NCBI GenBank assembly: GCA_036782995.1
Contig: DAIPXZ010000015.1
Coordinates: 1-28,784 of the forward strand
Source of the DNA: DAIPXZ01 sp036782995
GTDB lineage: Bacteria > Bacillota > Clostridia > Saccharofermentanales > Saccharofermentanaceae
Reading direction: 5' to 3'
Length of the DNA: 28,784 nucleotides
Made by a program: the position numbers and the translations under genes. The notes under the pieces are model-generated. The model made no database searches. It was not told the origin of the DNA and saw only the letters and a list, made by a program, of their open reading frames with translations. Positions 1 through 5,482 of this stretch are shown piece after piece (within the stretch, counting starts at the first letter, position 1; every line of letters begins with the position of its first letter).

Positions 1-320
1 CGCAGAAAGCGCAGAAAGAGATGGTCGCTGGACGATGTGCCTTGCCTACGCGGAATGCCCGCAGGAACGCGCAGAAAGGCGCAGAAAGGGTTTTAATGCG
101 CGAGGCGGAACAAATACGCATTGAAACATAAAAGCCGCTTAAAACGGCTTGTAGCGCGTTATACGGCATGGTATGGATTGTTGCCCGCTGGCGGCGGCTG
201 GTAATGCCTTGCGCCCTAACCGCGCAGAAGGGCGCAGAAAGGGTTTTTAGCAATGTACGGTAATTACTACACGCAGAATGGCAGAACGCCGCACAGGGCG
301 AATTAGGGCGGCAGAAAGGC
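1..320. repeat. Non-coding left end with iterated CGCAGAAAG units
   Basis: No convincing gene lies here. The unit CGCAGAAAG(G) occurs in tandem at 1-9 and 10-18, again at 70-79 and 80-89, with variants at 223-230, 233-243, 272-281 and 309-318. The two larger clusters (about 67-94 and 219-248) share a longer form that ends in AGAAAGGGTTTT. A small inverted repeat AAGCCG/CGGCTT sits at 132-150. One forward frame is open from the left edge to a TAA at 129-131, so the tail of an upstream gene cannot be excluded. The units could be iterons, a regulator-binding array or remnants of expanded sequence; which of these is unknown. Confidence 0.5.
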
Positions 321-348
321 AAATAAAAAGCCCGCCTGTATGACGGGC
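321..348 (-). terminator. Second rho-independent terminator of the leftward operon
   Basis: On the minus strand the arms GCCCG and CGGGC (330-334 and 344-348) enclose a 9-nt loop and are followed by TTTTTATTT (329-321). It is the backup of the terminator next to the FtsK-like gene. Confidence 0.7.
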
Positions 349-377
349 AAAAAGAAGGCCGGGCTGTTATGCCCGGC
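349..377 (-). terminator. First rho-independent terminator, overlapping the FtsK-like stop codon
   Basis: On the minus strand GCCGGGC-ATAACA-GCCCGGC (377-358) is followed by a T-rich tail, CTTCTTTTT. The stop codon TAA of the FtsK-like gene (369-367) lies in the loop. Together with the next hairpin it closes the leftward operon. Confidence 0.75.
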
Positions 378-1272
378 GTTTTGCGTTATGTTGCCAATAG
401 TGGACAATGGCGGCGATGTCCTCCGGCGCGGTATAGGCGCATTGCAGGCGTATCTCCAGCACGCGATCCGGCAGTTTTAACAGCGCGTCGCCTCGGCCAA
501 GCAGGGACTCCGCTCCCTTGTGTCCCAGGATTCGCACGCTGTCGCCCGTGCTGGCGGTTTGCAGGGCAAGTTTGCAGGGCGTATTAGCTTGGATTAGGCC
601 GGTTACGACGCTTACAAGGGGCTTTTGGGTGGCCAAAATCAAGTGTATCCCGGCTGCCCTGCCTAACTGCGCGATACGGACAACGCTGTGTTCAACGGCT
701 TTCCGGCTGGTTAACATCAGGTCGGCCAGCTCGTCAATGACTATGACCATCCGCGGGCCTATCTCCTTGCCGCGCTGCATTGCTTTATAGCGGCTATCCA
801 TAGCGGCCTCGGCCTGTTGTAACGTCTGTATGGCTTCCGGCGTGTTCGTTATAATCGGCTTTGCAAGGTGTGGTAATCCTGCATACGCGCCCAGCTCCAC
901 GCGCTTTGGATCTATCAGTACAAGCTGCACCCGCGACGGCGACGCGCAATATAGCAGGCTGCACAGTATCGCGTCAAGGGCGACGCTCTTTCCGCTCCCT
1001 GTGGCCCCTGCAATGAGCATATGCGGCATCCGGGCAATGTCGATATATACAGGGATTCCGTCATGGTCAATGCCCAGCGCGGCGCTTGTTGGCGTTCTGT
1101 GGGCGCTCCAATGCTGCGTTGCTATGGTTTGCTTTAGCGTGACCGTCCGGCCGGCTTGTGGCGGCGCGTGCAGCGTGATGGATGGCGTTACCTGTGGCAA
1201 GCCCCCGCCGATTATGTCTAGCGGGGGCGTGTGCCAGTAGTATTTGTGGCCTAACATGGCGATCAGGGCCAA
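367..1272 (-). CDS. FtsK/SpoIIIE-type DNA translocase core, no membrane domain
   Basis: This is a RecA-fold motor ATPase of the FtsK/SpoIIIE/HerA group, which pumps double-stranded DNA using ATP. Walker A is GATGSGKS (about residues 89-96), Walker B is MVIVIDELADLM (about 175-186), and the FtsK signatures LIDPKRVELGAY and LLGRGDALL are present. It has no N-terminal membrane helices and no C-terminal gamma (DNA-reading) domain, so it is about 300 residues against 750 or more for chromosomal FtsK. The frame is open to an ATG at 1335, but I prefer the TTG at 1272: the perfect ribosome site GAGGTGAT (1284-1277) lies 8 nt before it and contains the stop codon of the preceding gene. It is the last gene of the leftward operon. 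Such short versions are known from conjugative elements and some phages; its cargo here is unknown. Confidence 0.85.
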   Translation of the reverse strand: MALIAMLGHKYYWHTPPLDIIGGGLPQVTPSITLHAPPQAGRTVTLKQTIATQHWSAHRTPTSAALGIDHDGIPVYIDIARMPHMLIAGATGSGKSVALDAILCSLLYCASPSRVQLVLIDPKRVELGAYAGLPHLAKPIITNTPEAIQTLQQAEAAMDSRYKAMQRGKEIGPRMVIVIDELADLMLTSRKAVEHSVVRIAQLGRAAGIHLILATQKPLVSVVTGLIQANTPCKLALQTASTGDSVRILGHKGAESLLGRGDALLKLPDRVLEIRLQCAYTAPEDIAAIVHYWQHNAKRRA

Positions 1273-1277
1273 AGGAA

Positions 1278-1574
1278 TCACCTCACACGGTCCACGATGT
1301 GGCCGCGCAGCTCCAGGCTCCGGTTGTTTTGCCAATTCCCATACTGGTCATAATCAAAATCGATCGGCAAAATCACGGATGAAGCGAAACCGGAAAACGC
1401 GGGATCGTCGCGTCTGGCTTCGGTTTCCCTTGCACAAAGGCGCTCCGCCTCCTTGCGGGTAATCTGTTCATAGCCACGATCTTCGGCCAGCCTGATCTGC
1501 TCTGGCGTTTCAGCCCAGGCAAGATTGTAGGTGTTCGCGAAATCCTTGTAATAATGCACATAATACTTTTTCAT
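1278..1574 (-). CDS. Small hypothetical protein (98 aa)
   Basis: The product is 98 residues, tyrosine-rich at the N-terminus (MKKYYVHYYKDF), with an acidic/basic helical middle (ETPEQIRLAEDRGYEQ, then KEAERLCARETEARRDD). I recognise no family. The ATG at 1574 has a GGGAGAAAG ribosome site just upstream, directly after a hairpin (1591-1610). The stop codon TGA lies inside the ribosome site of the FtsK-like gene, so the two are probably translationally coupled. An alternative frame over the same DNA (1373-1561) is judged a shadow because it lacks a comparable ribosome site and coupling. Confidence 0.6.
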   Translation of the reverse strand: MKKYYVHYYKDFANTYNLAWAETPEQIRLAEDRGYEQITRKEAERLCARETEARRDDPAFSGFASSVILPIDFDYDQYGNWQNNRSLELRGHIVDRVR

Positions 1575-1590
1575 ATATCGCTCACTTTCT

Positions 1591-1610
1591 CCCGCCTTTA
1601 GCCGGGCGGG
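1591..1610 (-). promoter_or_regulatory. Leader hairpin before the 98-aa gene
   Basis: On the minus strand CCCGCC (1610-1605) pairs with GGCGGG (1596-1591) across an 8-nt loop, and the ribosome site begins in the right arm (GGGAGAAAG). It is one of five hairpins placed just before ribosome sites in this operon. Confidence 0.5.
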
Positions 1611-1625
1611 GCGGCCTATTATTAG

Positions 1626-1657
1626 TTACACCGGTTTCCCGGCTCACTCTGCGATTA
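1626..1657 (-). repeat. 32-bp intergenic repeat, copy 1 (GNRA-loop hairpin)
   Basis: This copy matches 1895-1926 with one mismatch; 27 bases (1631-1657) are identical. On the minus strand it contains GCCGG-GAAA-CCGG, a short stem closed by a GAAA tetraloop. Here it starts inside the stop codon of the 62-aa gene. Confidence 0.7.
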
Positions 1658-1843
1658 AATAATACCGTTTTCCCGAAATTCCTCCAGCAGTCCCCAACGC
1701 TTGCCTAATTGTTCGAAATAGTCTTGATAATATACTATTTCTCCGTAGCTGTAGTTGTGATTTCCGAAATCCAGCTGCCACGCGATGGCCCGGTTTCTCG
1801 CCGCTTCTTTTCGCTCTTGATAAGATGATACTGCACGTTTCAT
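1655..1843 (-). CDS. Small hypothetical protein (62 aa)
   Basis: The product is 62 residues: a basic N-terminal helix (YQERKEAARNRAIAWQLDF), then an aromatic stretch (SYGEIVYYQDYF) and a C-terminus GLLEEFRENGII. It resembles, from memory, small uncharacterised proteins common in Bacillota phages and integrative elements that end in a GLL-EF-ENGI motif; no function is known to me. The ATG at 1843 has a strong ribosome site (GAGAAAGGGGACAGT) preceded by a 7-bp hairpin (1858-1884). The longer overlapping frame 1644-1916 is rejected because it would run across that hairpin and ribosome site. Confidence 0.65.
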   Translation of the reverse strand: MKRAVSSYQERKEAARNRAIAWQLDFGNHNYSYGEIVYYQDYFEQLGKRWGLLEEFRENGII

Positions 1844-1857
1844 ACTGTCCCCTTTCT

Positions 1858-1884
1858 CCCTGCCTATTATCGCGCCGGGCAGGG
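1858..1884 (-). promoter_or_regulatory. Leader hairpin before the 62-aa gene
   Basis: CCCTGCC (1884-1878, minus strand) pairs with GGCAGGG (1864-1858) across a 13-nt loop. The ribosome site GAGAAAGGGG begins at the end of the right arm. Confidence 0.55.
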
Positions 1885-1894
1885 TGCGGCTGCA

Positions 1895-1926
1895 TTACGC
1901 CGGTTTCCCGGCTCACTCTGCGATTA
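1895..1926 (-). repeat. 32-bp intergenic repeat, copy 2 (GNRA-loop hairpin)
   Basis: This is the second copy of the element at 1626-1657. Here its first part codes for the last residues (VIAE, stop) of the 99-aa gene, and the rest forms GCCGG-GAAA-CCGGC on the minus strand, a full 5-bp stem with a GAAA tetraloop. Confidence 0.7.
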
Positions 1927-2212
1927 CTTCAATATTATCAACAATAAACCGCTTGCCGTAGTAGTTGCCATAATTGTAAGTGCGGATTAGTGCGCGTTTT
2001 GTGGGTAAAGGTTTAATTTTTTCCAGTCCACCAACGGCAAACCACTTTTCGATATTGCACGCCGTGTTGTGTTGTCCATTCGCGCCACAATCTGGGCGAC
2101 CGTCCGCCTTGTAGCTGTTTTGCCTGTATTCGTTATCGCCCCATTTGCCGGTTATTTCGAGAATTTCCCCCGTTGATTTAACGCGGAATAAATCGCCTTT
2201 TTGTATTTTCAT
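1913..2212 (-). CDS. Small hypothetical protein (99 aa)
   Basis: The product is 99 residues and I do not recognise it. It begins MKIQKGDLFRVKSTGEILEI, a beta-rich opening like a small barrel, then has a Tyr/Asn-rich middle containing two cysteines (C42, C52 by hand count) and ends with a beta-like stretch KRFIVDNIEVIAE. The ATG at 2212 follows an excellent ribosome site (AAAGGAAAGGAGAAA) and a 4-bp GCGC/GCGC hairpin at the end of the upstream gene. It is co-oriented with, and close to, both neighbours in the leftward operon. Confidence 0.65.
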   Translation of the reverse strand: MKIQKGDLFRVKSTGEILEITGKWGDNEYRQNSYKADGRPDCGANGQHNTACNIEKWFAVGGLEKIKPLPTKRALIRTYNYGNYYGKRFIVDNIEVIAE

Positions 2213-2229
2213 TTTCTCCTTTCCTTTCC

Positions 2230-2241
2230 GCGCTGGTGCGC
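2230..2241 (-). promoter_or_regulatory. Short hairpin before the 99-aa gene
   Basis: On the minus strand GCGC-ACCA-GCGC lies immediately after the stop codon of the 134-aa gene and before the ribosome site of the 99-aa gene. It is short, so the support comes mainly from its matching position with four other leader hairpins. Confidence 0.35.
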
Positions 2242-2645
2242 TATGCGCTTATTTCTTCAAGTATGGCGGCGTTTGTTTCTTCGTCTGCGCAGATGTTCCA
2301 GTTATCGTTACACGCTTTCACGCTGTACACTATTTCAAACAATACTTCTTCGCCGATGATGTAATAAAGCATGTTGATGAGCTTTTCTGGGTCGCTTATG
2401 TCTGTATTCACCTCGCCAAAGTTGTCTTTTTCGTAGGCCTGTACTTTTTCTATGGCTTCGAATACATCATATTCTTTTAATGCTTCTTTGGCTTGATGTG
2501 TTCCGATGATATAATAATCTGTGTTGAATACTTCGTTGTGTAGGTCGCAGTAATAACCGCTGTAACCGTCCGTTAATGCTTTGATGATTTCCTCTTTGGC
2601 TTGCTCTCTCATTTCCTGCTCTTTGGCGTTGTAAACCTTTTTCAT
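2241..2645 (-). CDS. Acidic hypothetical protein (134 aa)
   Basis: The product is 134 residues and strongly acidic. It has an N-terminal helical part (KEQEMREQAKEEIIKAL), a central motif-like segment GYYCDLHNEVFNTDYYIIG, and a second helical region ending in ICADEETNAAILEEISA. Similar small proteins with a DLHNEVFNTDYYIIG-like core are, as far as I recall, widespread in gut Bacillota mobile elements, without an assigned role. High acidity in an early operon of small genes would also fit a DNA-mimic (anti-defence) role, but that is speculation. The ATG at 2645 follows GAAAGGGG and the large leader hairpin module at 2653-2732. Confidence 0.65.
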   Translation of the reverse strand: MKKVYNAKEQEMREQAKEEIIKALTDGYSGYYCDLHNEVFNTDYYIIGTHQAKEALKEYDVFEAIEKVQAYEKDNFGEVNTDISDPEKLINMLYYIIGEEVLFEIVYSVKACNDNWNICADEETNAAILEEISA

Positions 2646-2652
2646 TGTTATT

Positions 2653-2732
2653 CCCCTTTCTTTCTGTGGGGCGACATGCTATAATATTTCATGCCGCCCT
2701 GGTTCGTTGTGGTTCTAGTGTGGCTAGCCGCT
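2653..2732 (-). repeat. Leader module, copy A (10-bp hairpin plus conserved flank)
   Basis: About 80 bp nearly identical to 3018-3096. The core (2669-2699) reads on the minus strand GGGCGGCATG, an 11-nt A/T loop, then CATGTCGCCC. All ten pairs form in minus-strand RNA, one of them as G-U. The same pair would be an A-C mismatch in plus-strand RNA, which points to function in the leftward transcript. A conserved block around GGCTAGCC lies 5' of the hairpin and GAAAGGGG lies 3' of it. Confidence 0.75.
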
Positions 2733-2756
2733 GGTGGTGTGGGTGCCGGCGGCGGC

Positions 2757-3011
2757 TTACTCTTGCCTCTGGGCAGCGTACATTAGCGGGTTTGCCGCCA
2801 CGCGCCGCACGGCTTTGTTAACGGCGGCCTTGCGATAACGCCTGTCCGCGTCGCTGCCCCAGCGGTGTGTTTCATAGTGCTCATTGATGTGTTCGATGTC
2901 GTCAAAATTAATGCCGCTCCGCTGCATTGCTGCGCGTGCTACCGCGTCGCACGTTTCCCCGTGCAGGTTGATCGATTGCAACTCGGCCTCTGTCCATTGA
3001 ATAGTTTTCAT
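2757..3011 (-). CDS. Small hypothetical protein (84 aa)
   Basis: The product is 84 residues and unrecognised. It starts MKTIQWTEAELQSI, then has a run DDIEHINEHYETHRWGSD and a basic helical end (DRRYRKAAVNKAVRRVAANP). The basic C-terminus could touch nucleic acid, but there is no recognisable domain. The ATG at 3011 is preceded by AAAGGGGAAAG and leader module copy B. The stop codon lies at the edge of a GC-rich inverted repeat that begins copy A of the module. Confidence 0.6.
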   Translation of the reverse strand: MKTIQWTEAELQSINLHGETCDAVARAAMQRSGINFDDIEHINEHYETHRWGSDADRRYRKAAVNKAVRRVAANPLMYAAQRQE

Positions 3012-3017
3012 ATCTTT

Positions 3018-3096
3018 CCCCTTTCTTTTTTGTGGGGCGACATGCTATAATATTTCATGCCGCCCGGTTCGTTGCGTTCTGGTGTGGCTAGCCGCT
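3018..3096 (-). repeat. Leader module, copy B (10-bp hairpin plus conserved flank)
   Basis: This is the second copy of the module at 2653-2732. The hairpin core (3035-3065) is identical, including the G-U pair and the 11-nt loop. Small differences lie in the flank (GTTGCGTTCTGG against GTTGTGGTTCTAG) and in the pyrimidine run. It sits directly before the 84-aa gene. Confidence 0.75.
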
Positions 3097-3121
3097 TGCC
3101 CTGTTAGCGCAGGGCGGCGGC
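3091..3121 (-). promoter_or_regulatory. GC-rich two-part hairpin after the 66-aa gene
   Basis: GCCGC (3091-3095) pairs with GCGGC (3117-3121), and inside it GCCCTG (3098-3103) pairs with CAGGGC (3110-3115) around TTAGCG. No U-run follows on either strand, so an attenuator or RNA-processing or stability element is likelier than a full terminator. Confidence 0.5.
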
Positions 3122-3140
3122 CTCTTTGCGCCCTCGCGGG

Positions 3141-3341
3141 CTATGCTGTGATTAAATGGCGCTTAATTGGTTTGCGGTAATAGTTTAGTGTTATCTCTCT
3201 CGCGCCATATCCGGGGCGTTGGGTGTAAAACTCAATCCATTTCTTATATTCGTCCTCTCCTTCCTCTTTGGTTTCGTGCCAGCTGCAGCAGCTTTCAGTT
3301 GATACCATATAGGGGCGCTTTACTTTTTTGCTTGTTGTCAT
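3141..3341 (-). CDS. Small basic hypothetical protein (66 aa), first gene of the leftward operon
   Basis: The product is 66 residues, basic at both ends (TSKKVKRPYM near the start, YYRKPIKRHLITA at the end), with adjacent cysteines in STESCCSWHETKEEGEDEY. No family is recognised. The ATG at 3341 follows a good ribosome site (GAAAGGAGAGAAAGAACA). It is the first gene behind the leftward promoter at 3385-3413 and, unlike the genes after it, has no hairpin in its leader. Confidence 0.6.
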   Translation of the reverse strand: MTTSKKVKRPYMVSTESCCSWHETKEEGEDEYKKWIEFYTQRPGYGAREITLNYYRKPIKRHLITA

Positions 3342-3384
3342 TGTTCTTTCTCTCCTTTCTGGTGTGGTGGTTTAGGTTTATTTC

Positions 3385-3413
3385 ATTGTACCATTAGCAT
3401 TTCAATATGTCAA
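3385..3413 (-). promoter_or_regulatory. Sigma-A promoter of the leftward operon
   Basis: On the minus strand TTGACA (3413-3408), a 17-bp spacer and TACAAT (3390-3385) match the consensus at 11 of 12 positions. It would start transcription near 3378, about 40 bp before the 66-aa gene. Confidence 0.8.
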
Positions 3414-3658
3414 TAGGTTTATTCAATCTTTTTGCAATTTTTCAAAGATTATTTTACAAGTCATATGCAACGCGTTCCCGGCCCGTTTTGCCGTGCCGCT
3501 GGAGCACGCCCAATGCAACACACTTTCCGCAGCGGACGGCCCGGTGGGGGATATGCCGCTGTCGGGTGGGGCGTGGTTAGGTGCTTTACCGCAGAAATAA
3601 TAAAAAAGGCCCTCAAAAACGAGAAGCATAAAATATTTTCAAAATTTCAAAAAGGCTA
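3414..3658. other. Intergenic region between divergent promoters
   Basis: About 245 bp separate the leftward promoter (3385-3413) and the rightward one (3659-3687). The ends are A/T-rich and the middle (3470-3570) is clearly GC-rich. Open frames of 68-76 codons on both strands lack ribosome sites and resemble no protein, so I do not call them. The location between divergent operons, next to a recombinase gene, makes it a reasonable place for the recombinase target or an operator. I see no clear crossover repeat. Confidence 0.4.
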
Positions 3659-3687
3659 TTGACATATACGGAACACTATGATAACAT
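3659..3687 (+). promoter_or_regulatory. Sigma-A promoter of the serine recombinase gene
   Basis: TTGACA (3659-3664), a 17-bp spacer and TAACAT (3682-3687) form a good promoter. A ribosome site GAGAGGAAG follows before the GTG at 3721. Confidence 0.65.
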
Positions 3688-3720
3688 TAAGACACAATGA
3701 AAGAGAGGAAGTGAAACACC

Positions 3721-4299
3721 GTGAAGATAGGGTATGTCAGATGTTCAAGCAAAACGCAGAATCCAGAGCGTCAGGAAGTGCTTATGGAGCGCCTTGGTGT
3801 AGAAAAGGTGTTTATTGATATGTTAAGCGGAAAGGACGCGAACAGGCCGCAGTTACAAACCATGTTGGAGTTCATGCGTGAGGGCGATATGGTGGTGGTT
3901 GAGAGTTTCAGCCGATTGGCAAGGAACACGCGAGACTTACTGGAGATTACCGATAAGATGCGCGAGAAGGGCGTTGAGTTCGTTAGCCAAAAGGAAGCCA
4001 TTGATACTAAGTCTCCGGTTGGGAAAGCCCTTCTCACAATTCTTGGCGCGATAAGTGAGTTGGAACGCGATTATATGCTGGAAAGACAGGCGGAGGGTAT
4101 TGCGCTGAAGAAAGAGCGCGGAGAATACAAGGGGCGCGTCCCTATCAAGGTAGACGAAAAGCAATTCGAGCAAGAATACAAACTGTGGAAGTCGGGGCAG
4201 ATCACGGCGAAAACAGCCATGAGCCATTTGGGTTTAAAACCGAATACGTTTTATAGGCGGGTTGCGGCTTACGAGGAACGGGCGAACGATGAATCCTAA
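3721..4299 (+). CDS. Small serine recombinase (resolvase/invertase family)
   Basis: At 192 residues this has the full length of a resolvase or DNA invertase. The N-terminal catalytic domain begins MKIGYVRCSSKTQNPERQ, with the nucleophilic serine at S9 (or S10) and the conserved R7. Further family signs are FIDMLSGKDANRPQL and SFSRLARNTRDLLEI, followed by the long E-helix region. The C-terminus (ITAKTAMSHLGLKPNTFYRRV) is the helix-turn-helix that binds the crossover site. The start is a GTG at 3721, after GAGAGGAAG. Enzymes of this size normally resolve multimers or invert segments; phage integration usually needs a large serine or a tyrosine recombinase, neither of which is seen here. It could keep an episomal phage genome monomeric or flip a segment outside this window. 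Confidence 0.9.
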   Translation: MKIGYVRCSSKTQNPERQEVLMERLGVEKVFIDMLSGKDANRPQLQTMLEFMREGDMVVVESFSRLARNTRDLLEITDKMREKGVEFVSQKEAIDTKSPVGKALLTILGAISELERDYMLERQAEGIALKKERGEYKGRVPIKVDEKQFEQEYKLWKSGQITAKTAMSHLGLKPNTFYRRVAAYEERANDES

Positions 4300-4385
4300 A
4301 ATCCCCCCGCAAAAACAAAAAGGCCATAATTGTTTGCCCGGAATTATGCTGGGCGATAGAATAATAGAAAACGTAGGAGGAACGC

Positions 4386-4628
4386 ATGAAAGTTGTAAGA
4401 ACGATAAACGGGGTGCCTGTTGCGCTTTGTCCGCGATGCGGCGGTACAGTGAATTATCAGGTTGTGGCAGAGAACAAGAGGCGCGGCATTCTATCTATTT
4501 TGTTCTGGGGTATTATGTGGCTGTGTTTTTTCTGGATATTGTGGATTCCGCTATTGATAGGCAGGAAAAGCAAGGTTCGCACGTGGGCAGTTTGTCAGTC
4601 GTGCGGATATAGATATATGGCTAGATGA
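4386..4628 (+). CDS. Zinc-ribbon protein with embedded membrane hairpin (80 aa)
   Basis: Two cysteine knuckles, CPRCGG (residues 15-20) and CQSCG (about 70-74), flank a strongly hydrophobic stretch (ILSILFWGIMWLCFFWIL and following, about 35-57). The polypeptide would thread through the membrane between the two halves of one zinc ribbon, or the hydrophobic part may pack as a hairpin. The ATG at 4386 has a textbook ribosome site (TAGGAGGAACGC). A 116-codon frame overlapping it (4262-4612) has no such signal and is taken as a shadow. No function can be assigned; it lies between the recombinase and the methyltransferase. Confidence 0.7.
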   Translation: MKVVRTINGVPVALCPRCGGTVNYQVVAENKRRGILSILFWGIMWLCFFWILWIPLLIGRKSKVRTWAVCQSCGYRYMAR

Positions 4629-4708
4629 TTTAAGGCAGTAAGACAATAATACACATCGGGCGCCACCGAGCGCCTAAACCTAAAAAACAAAGGGAGGGCG
4701 CTTTTTCT
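4629..4708. other. Short spacer with a GGCGC/GCGCC hairpin
   Basis: The 80-bp gap contains GGCGC-CACCGA-GCGCC without a T-run, then the ribosome site AAAGGGAGGGC of the methyltransferase gene. A weak attenuator or processing hairpin is possible. Confidence 0.3.
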
Positions 4709-5482
4709 ATGGAAAAAATACAACTAATGCGGGGCGATTGCTTGGAACTGATGAAGGGGATAGCTGATAAGAGTGTGGATATGGTGTTGTGTGATTTGCC
4801 GTATGGAATGCTGAACGCGAAAAATCCAAATGCACAATGGGACAACATAATACCGTTTGACGCTTTGTGGCAGGGCTATAAACGAGTGATAAAGGACAAC
4901 GGCGCGATAGTGCTTTTTGCAAGCGGAATGTTTACCGCCAATCTTATGGAAAGCAATAGACAAATGTGGAAATATAATCTCGTTTGGAAAAAAGGTAATC
5001 GCCCGACTGGATTTTTGAATGCAAAAAAGCAACCGTTGAGAATAACGGAAGATATATGTGTATTCTACCGTAAACAACCCACCTATAACCCTCAATTCAC
5101 CATAGGAGAGAAAGTACATTCAAGAGGGAACGCGGGAAAGGGGAGAGGAAAGCAGGGGCGAAACGGGTGTTACGGAGAGTTTAAGTGTACCCCAGCTATT
5201 CTAACAAATGAAAAATATCCGCTATCAATTATTGATATTCCAAAAGAACACCCGCAGAAATACCACCCAACCCAAAAACCAGTAGCTTTACTTGAATACC
5301 TAATCCGTACCTACACTAACGAAGGTGAATTAGTATTAGATAACTGTATGGGTTCAGGCTCAACGGGCGTTGCTTGCCTAAACACCAACCGCCGCTTCAT
5401 CGGCATCGAATTAGACGAAACCTACTTCACCATAGCAAAGGAGCGTATATATGCAACCGCAAGAGATATTGAAAGCAATTAA
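4709..5482 (+). CDS. DNA methyltransferase, beta-class (N6-adenine or N4-cytosine)
   Basis: This enzyme transfers a methyl group from S-adenosylmethionine to the exocyclic amino group of a base in DNA. The catalytic motif IV is DLPYG (residues 29-33), early in the protein. The AdoMet-binding motif I (DNCMGSGSTGVA, about 211-222) is near the C-terminus, preceded by HPTQKPVALLEYLI. That order defines the beta class. At 257 residues it is complete. No restriction endonuclease is adjacent, so it is an orphan phage methylase that could protect incoming phage DNA from host restriction or mark it for packaging. The gene looks more A/T-rich than its neighbours, especially after 5000, suggesting separate acquisition. 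It overlaps the terminase gene by 32 bp. The target sequence cannot be read from the protein. Confidence 0.9.
   Translation: MEKIQLMRGDCLELMKGIADKSVDMVLCDLPYGMLNAKNPNAQWDNIIPFDALWQGYKRVIKDNGAIVLFASGMFTANLMESNRQMWKYNLVWKKGNRPTGFLNAKKQPLRITEDICVFYRKQPTYNPQFTIGEKVHSRGNAGKGRGKQGRNGCYGEFKCTPAILTNEKYPLSIIDIPKEHPQKYHPTQKPVALLEYLIRTYTNEGELVLDNCMGSGSTGVACLNTNRRFIGIELDETYFTIAKERIYATARDIESN

Noticed and set aside
1..320. CRISPR-like array
   Set aside because: The units are 9-10 bp, partly tandem, irregularly spaced and without spacers of constant length.
1644..1916. 90-codon leftward frame over the 62-aa gene
   Set aside because: It runs through the leader hairpin and ribosome site of the 62-aa gene and through the intergenic repeat, with no ribosome site of its own.
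2680..2685. TATAAT in the loop of the leader hairpin (also at 3046-3051) as a plus-strand promoter
   Set aside because: No -35 box stands at the right distance and no plus-strand gene follows; it is part of the A/T loop of a conserved hairpin.
3423..3662. Open frames on both strands in the intergenic region (68 and 76 codons)
   Set aside because: They overlap each other, lack ribosome sites, have no protein-like composition and cross the promoters of the divergent operons.
3721..4299. Phage integrase
   Set aside because: The protein is resolvase/invertase size (192 aa) and lacks the long C-terminal domain of large serine integrases.
4262..4612. 116-codon forward frame overlapping the zinc-ribbon gene
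   Set aside because: It starts inside the recombinase gene without a ribosome site, while the 80-aa frame has TAGGAGG and two metal-binding knuckles.
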